Source: Larix sibirica
Taxonomy: Eukaryota > Streptophyta > Pinopsida > Pinales > Pinaceae
NCBI GenBank assembly: GCA_004151065.3
Contig: NWUY0300022339.1
Span: forward strand, 17,516 to 40,573
DNA: 23,058 bases
Direction of reading: 5' to 3'
The translations under genes and the position numbers were made by a program. Under the pieces are notes generated by a model that worked only from the letters and a program-made list of their open reading frames with translations, was not told the origin of the DNA and ran no database searches. Each line of letters begins with the position of its first letter. Position 1 is the stretch's first letter. Shown piece after piece: positions 18,836-23,058 of this stretch.

Positions 18836-19409
18836 GTTGCTTGTGCTTTGCATACCTTACGCTCTGTGTACCTTTCAAGTAGAATACTTGGGAGGTCTAA
18901 GTGAAATTGCTAAAACTAGAAGCTACGACCATTGTAATTGGGGAACAAGTCATATTGAGAGGTATTTGTACTCATTAGGGGTAAACATGGATAACCATTC
19001 TCAAAATTGTTAGAGGGATATCCAAAAACTCAGAAGATTAAGGAGATATAAGGATTTAATGAATGGCAATAAAACATCGATATTTTCTGCTACTACTAAG
19101 AACTATGACCTAGAGCATCAACAAACCTCTGAAAATGCAATTTTGATGTATATTATCTTCAAACAAATGAGGCAATTGTGGAATTTTGAAGAAGGGTGTG
19201 CCAAACCTAATGCTATTGTTAATTCCCTAAGCAACGAATCTATTTCTTTAGTGGCTAAAATGAACACCTCAGTTGGCTCATTCCCCATAGAGTGAAAGGA
19301 AGAAGAAACTATCCACCATCTTTAGGAGGGTATGGAGATCAACAAAAAATATTCTTTGCCCTCAAACCAAGCCTAGGATGGGGCTATGAATAAGTGTGTT
19401 AATTTTTAA
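18813..19409 (+). pseudogene. Unidentified reading frame at the 3' end of LINE B
   Basis: One frame is open from 18813 to 19295 except for a TAG at 19011, then continues through TGA (19293), TAG (near 19323) and TAG (near 19374) to TAA near 19407. The text between stops is protein-like: GLSEIAKTRSYDHCNWGTSH, RDIQKLRRLRRYKDLMNGNK, FKQMRQLWNFEEG. TAG and TGA are single C-to-T changes from CAG and CGA. I do not recognise the family. It may be a C-terminal extension of ORF2, a third ORF, or sequence captured by the element. The ATG at 19059 is inside the frame, not a proven start. Confidence 0.4.
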
Positions 19410-19660
19410 CACGATTATAATCATGTTTTGTATGTTTGTTTTGTTGCTCAATTCTTTTCACAAAATATACTTGATTGTATGTATAAGGCCTAGCTATGTA
19501 AGAATAAGAGGTGCAGTCTATTGGACTCAACATGGTGTAAATTTTGAGTAGAACCATATGAGCTTCTATGCTTATATTTTGTACTAAAGTGATGTTCAAC
19601 TATGTTGCAACTTATTTTTAATATAAATCTTAAAATGCTATTGTTAAAAAAACAAAAAAT
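19410..19660 (+). other. LINE B 3' UTR and A-rich tail
   Basis: AT-rich DNA without a frame, ending in GTTAAAAAAACAAAAAAT (19643-19660), followed at once by the right target-site duplication. The degenerate A-rich end rather than a long poly(A) fits an old insertion. Confidence 0.7.
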
Positions 19661-20390
19661 AATAATGGATGTATGGCGAGGCAACTTATCTTGATACACA
19701 ATGTTTGTTATCTTGACGAGTGCTACACAAAATTAATGTCAATTTAAAAAAAGTTTGTTTAGCAGTGAAACATAAGTAATCATTTTTAGTACACCTTGCT
19801 GAATTTTGAACCCATAGCCTATTACTTGTTATCTTGAACCTCAATACTTGAAGTAATATGAACCTCGATTTAGACCAAAATATTCATTTTCAATCAACAA
19901 TAATGAATTTCTTACCTAAGAGCTACAATTATGGTGACAACTCACAAGCATTTCTTATTTGATATTAACTTTGAGTACAAACTTATTCTTACATTTTAAA
20001 CTTTGACTCATACTTAATAATATCACTATAAGAACAACAAAACACAAAAGCACCTTGGTATGAATTTCACTTAAATATTATCTTCTCCATCTTGTTGTTG
20101 TTAATGAAATGATGTGGGCACTCACCTTTTAGGCATGCAAAAAAATACTATATAGATATTCTATTGTGAAGCACGGAGTTTCACGGTAGTCAAAGTTATT
20201 TTTGTATTTGTGTGCTATTGGCTAATAAATTTAAGGTCTTATTTCCAAGTTCTCACAAAATGTTACTCTAAATCTTACATAACTTGATTTTTAACTTTAA
20301 CGTTATTTTTATTATGTTGCATGAATAAATTAAGTGTTGTGAGGTAAATTAAGCGTTACATTGTTTGGTTGCTAGAAAGTCTACCATCCC
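19661..20390 (+). repeat. Repeat X, left copy, second half
   Basis: Resumes X exactly where the left half stopped; the first 19 bp are the right target-site duplication of LINE B. Aligns with 22172-22836: TATCTTGA(C/T)GAGTGCTA, CACTTAAATATTAT, AGGCATGCAAA and AATAAATTTAAGGTCTTATTT are shared. Similarity fades around 20350 (GTGAGGTAAA); the true end is uncertain by tens of bases. Confidence 0.85.
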
Positions 20391-21187
20391 TAGACAAATA
20401 GGCGTTCTTCACATTGACAAATCTTTTGTTTAGAGTTTTTTGATGGAGTATGTTAGGGTCTAAATGTTGTATTTTTTTTATGGAGCATGTTAGGGTCGAC
20501 ATTTTCTTTTCAAATTCTCACATTTACAAATATAAAACAAACATTGGTAGAGGTACTGACAATTTTGGTGAGTTTATGGATTTAAAAATATTCTTAAATA
20601 TAACTTAGGATCTTAGGTCGAGTCAATTATAGGTGTTTGGGGACTCAAATTTAGTTATCTCTTGGGATGAATGGTCAAATTCAACCCCAGAATATTCGAT
20701 TTCTTCCTCTCATTGTTAATACTAGAGAAATCAAGTCCACATTTTAAATCATCTATTTTAATCACATCTTTCGAGAGTATAACACTCTAGTAGATTCCTT
20801 AACTAAAGAAATTTTACTCTCCCTCGTGGGGCAGGTATTCATAGAAGAATTGTTGAATGGACAAGCCACTATATCTGGTTGGAATGTGAACTTTAGAAGA
20901 TGTCTCCTAATCTTGTTTTTAATTTTATCTTAAGGACTTTGATTAGCTTTATTGATCCTTCTGGAGGATTATAGTTATTTTATCGACTATGTAAGATTTA
21001 TGTAAGTTTTATTTAGTAGGTCATATATGGATTGTTAGGCCTACCATAACTGTTTCATATAATTATTTTGAATATTCGTAGAGAGTACTAGCTCTCTTTG
21101 TAACTGGAATCGTGCCTAGAGCACCTACATAATGTATTTTTTGTTCTTCACTGAAATAGATAATATGCTTTTTCCTTGGAAAAGAAT
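20391..21187 (+). mobile_element. LINE C: 5'-truncated LINE (RNase H end plus 3' UTR)
   Basis: Only the ORF2 C-terminus and 3' UTR remain, typical of a 5'-truncated L1-type insertion. From 20543 one frame reads IGRGTDNFGEFM, two stops, then VFGDSNLVISWDEW (20633 on). After a frameshift, REYNTLVDSLTKE (20772 on) matches the last RNase H motif, and the frame ends at TAA 20931. The catalytic Glu, Asp (GDS) and final Asp (VDS) are still present; the first Asp lies outside the readable part. A 3' UTR of about 250 bp follows (TCTTTGTAACTGGAATCGTG near 21094) and ends in an A-rich/CA run. The 5' junction lies somewhere in 20350-20540 and no target-site duplication was found. Confidence 0.7.
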
Positions 21188-21204
21188 ACACACACACACA
21201 CACA
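21188..21204. repeat. (CA)n microsatellite at the LINE C / X junction
   Basis: ACACACACACACACACA follows GGAAAAGAAT, at the point where LINE C should have its A-rich tail and just before the start of repeat X. The left X copy is likewise preceded by a simple run (TATATATATATA, about 12123-12132). Confidence 0.85.
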
Positions 21205-21207
21205 GAG

Positions 21208-22836
21208 TTTTAATATTTTCTTTTTATGAATTATTTAATTATGTATGTGATTTTGGATTTGATATAAGTTTTTAGTAAATTTTAGTTTAAAGGGTTAATT
21301 TAACTATTTGTCATCAATATTGTTCAACATTTGGTTAGTTCCATATTGATATGTGTCCGATTTGAGAGGGAAGGAAGAGAGGTATGTCTAATCACAATTA
21401 ATGAAAGGAAGAAAGAGATGCATATCTAATATGTTCCATCTACATATTTTTATATGACATATAGAGTTTTAAACTTCGAAATATGCCAACCTATGTCCAT
21501 AATTAGAACCAAAGTGGAGGCCATATCCATGTTTGTCCACACTATTATGAAGATGCATTGTGGGTTTTAGAATCCTGAAAAAAATGGCAAATGTTATAGT
21601 AAGGAATTTATGGTTATGCATTAGGAAGGAGGTTAGTGATGCGCTTGTCCCTCTCTTTCATGAAAAAAGTGTGATTGTTTGAATGAGGTCACTAAGAATT
21701 GAAGGGGCACAAAGCTCTATAATCAACTATGAGCTTGCAACCTGGTTGAATGTACATTGCAATTGTCCTTGATAGGAAATGACTAATTTGCTTTGCAACT
21801 GTCACTTGTTTCCATCTTCCTGCTTGAATTTTTACTTTGGATTTTTTCCAGTTTCAAACGGTTGCCACTTTTTCAATTTTTTTGCTCAAATTCCTAACTA
21901 TTGCCTCTTTTCTCCTTCTTTTTAATTTACTTCAAACTCTGAATGGTGGAAGCTACAAAATTGAGTTTTGCCCATGTAGACAATTATACAAAAATAGAAT
22001 ATCCTCGAAATAGAGAAACGGGAATTCTAAATGAAGTTGAGATAGGTTTTTATGGGATGGTTTTTTAGCAACAAAGAAACTATTTGACAGGGTTATATGT
22101 TTTCAATCCATTCAAATGTGTGTGACATTCATGCATCAAGTGACAATCAAAAGGAGTTTAAAATGGGTTGATCAACAATGGATGTATGGTGGGAGGACTT
22201 ACCTTTACACCCAATGTTTGGTATCTTGATGAGTGCTATATGAAAATAATGTCAATTTTGCAAAAAAATTCATAGGAGTGCAACATGGGTAATCATTAAT
22301 TTTAGTACATCTTAGTGAATTTGGAATTGACGACCTATGGTTTGTTTTCTTGAACCACATTACTTGAATTAAGTTGAACCTTGATTTAGAGCACAACTAT
22401 TCATTTTCATCCACGATAATGAATTTCAAATGTAAGGGATACAATTATAGTGGCAACTCACAAACATTCATGATTTAATGTTAACTTGGAGTACTTGCCT
22501 TATTCTTACATTTAGAACTTCAACTCATACATAATAACATCACTACATCACAACACCACCAAAACACAAAAGCATCTTGGCATGAATTTCACTTAAATAT
22601 TATATTCTCCATATCGTTGTTATTAATGAATTGAGGTGAACACTCACCTTTAGGCATGCAAAGAAACACTATATAGATCTTCTATGGTAAAAGGTTAGTT
22701 TAGCGGTAGTCAAACTTATTTGTGTAGTTGTGTGTTATTGGGTAATAAATTTAAGGTCTTATTTATGAGTTCTCACAAAATAACTCAAGTTTTAATATTA
22801 TGTTACATGGAGAAATCAAGTGTTTTTCATGAGGTA
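21208..22836 (+). repeat. Repeat X, right copy, uninterrupted
   Basis: About 1.63 kb, aligning in order with 12133-13055 and then 19661-20390. The point of LINE B insertion corresponds to about 22173-22191. No open frame of note on either strand is conserved between the copies; the AT content is high throughout. It is not an LTR pair with the left copy: the DNA between them is a LINE fragment, there are no retrotransposon genes, and the ends lack TG/CA. Class and coding history unknown. Confidence 0.85.
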
Positions 22837-22840
22837 AAGT

Positions 22841-22878
<38 letters not shown>

Positions 22879-22910
22879 TTTACTGTCAATTAGGTGTAGT
22901 TCGGGTTTTA

Positions 22911-22958
<48 letters not shown>
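22841..22958. repeat. Compound microsatellites (TC)n(AC)n and (TC)n(TA)n
   Basis: TC repeats 22841-22858 run straight into AC repeats 22859-22878. A 32 bp spacer follows, then TC repeats 22911-22935 run straight into TA repeats to 22958. The 22816-23007 minus-strand open frame is only a translation of these repeats. Confidence 0.95.
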
Positions 22959-23058
22959 ATTGCATTTTTGAATGCATGAATGGATTCGACACCCTAGAAA
23001 ACCCCATAGGGCACTCGAATTATAAAGATTAAACAACTTAAACTCAAGTTTTTAAAAA
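22959..23058. other. Window end, no feature seen
   Basis: One hundred bases of AT-rich DNA (ATTGCATTTTTGAATGCATG at the start, with a short inverted TGCAT...ATGCA pair). No gene is recognised. Confidence 0.4.

Larger units (their letters stand above)
13056..19660 (+). mobile_element. LINE B: apparently full-length L1-type LINE inserted in repeat X
   Basis: The 6,605 bp insert is flanked by 19 bp target-site duplications and ends in an A-rich tail (GTTAAAAAAACAAAAAAT, 19643-19660). It carries, in order, ORF1 with a DUF4283-like domain, an apurinic-type endonuclease, reverse transcriptase, a putative zinc-knuckle linker and RNase H, the layout of plant L1 LINEs with RNase H. A SINE (16141-16365) is inserted within the reverse-transcriptase ORF; without it the element is about 6.4 kb. 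All ORFs carry many stops and frameshifts, so it is inactive. The empty site in the right X copy proves insertion after X had been duplicated. Confidence 0.9.

Noticed and set aside
12133-22836. The X copies as the two LTRs of one retrotransposon
   Set aside because: No TG/CA ends, primer-binding site or polypurine tract; the DNA between them is a truncated LINE, not gag-pol.
22816-23007. 63-codon minus-strand ORF
   Set aside because: Translation of TC, AC and TA microsatellites.
1-23058. CRISPR array, bacterial operon or riboswitch
   Set aside because: The sequence is plant nuclear DNA; the tandem repeats lack the regular repeat/spacer pattern, and no prokaryotic gene organisation is present.

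Overview
The window is AT-rich, repeat-dense nuclear DNA of a seed plant. The decaying L1-type LINEs with a C-terminal RNase H, the Ty3/Gypsy gag remnant and the low gene density fit a large genome such as a gymnosperm, but that taxonomic guess is weak. Three single N bases (859, 6327, 11785) mark it as draft sequence. All family names are assigned by motif recognition from the translated sequence; no database search was possible.

Layout. 1-1112: AT-rich DNA built of short direct and tandem repeats. 1235-2251: the only gene that looks intact, an intronless RING-H2 protein (probable ubiquitin E3 ligase) with a TATA box, a two-codon upstream ORF touching its start codon, and an internally duplicated N-terminal half. 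2295-2972: three independent tandem duplications behind the gene (23, 57 and 171 bp periods). 3551-4816: a more GC-rich island carrying one long reading frame broken by stops, not identified. 4978-5007: a near-perfect hairpin. 5211-5630: an AT-rich direct duplication with a 242 bp period.

5990-8170 (minus strand): a decayed LINE (LINE A) with ORF1 (DUF4283-like region plus CCHC knuckle) and the endonuclease part of ORF2. 8178-11770: a decayed Ty3/Gypsy LTR retrotransposon (LTR start, internal TATA box, gag). 11918-12040: an inverted copy of the first ~120 bp of that LTR.

12133-22836: a nested structure. An unidentified ~1.6 kb repeat (here 'X') is present twice. The right copy is continuous (21208-22836). 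The left copy is split at 13055/19661 by a 6,605 bp LINE (LINE B). LINE B has 19 bp target-site duplications, an A-rich tail, ORF1, endonuclease, reverse transcriptase and RNase H. A 225 bp minus-strand tRNA-derived SINE sits inside its reverse-transcriptase ORF with its own ~9 bp target-site duplication. A 5'-truncated third LINE (LINE C: RNase H plus 3' UTR) lies between the two X copies. The window ends in TC, AC and TA microsatellites.

No genes here form an operon or pathway. The protein-coding story is the RING-H2 gene; the rest records successive insertions (X duplication, then LINE B into X, then the SINE into LINE B). I did not find a clearly novel biological system. The best leads are the duplicated-domain RING-H2 protein with its overlapping mini-uORF, the unidentified X repeat, the reading frames downstream of RNase H in LINE B, and the unidentified broken ORF at 3.6-4.8 kb.
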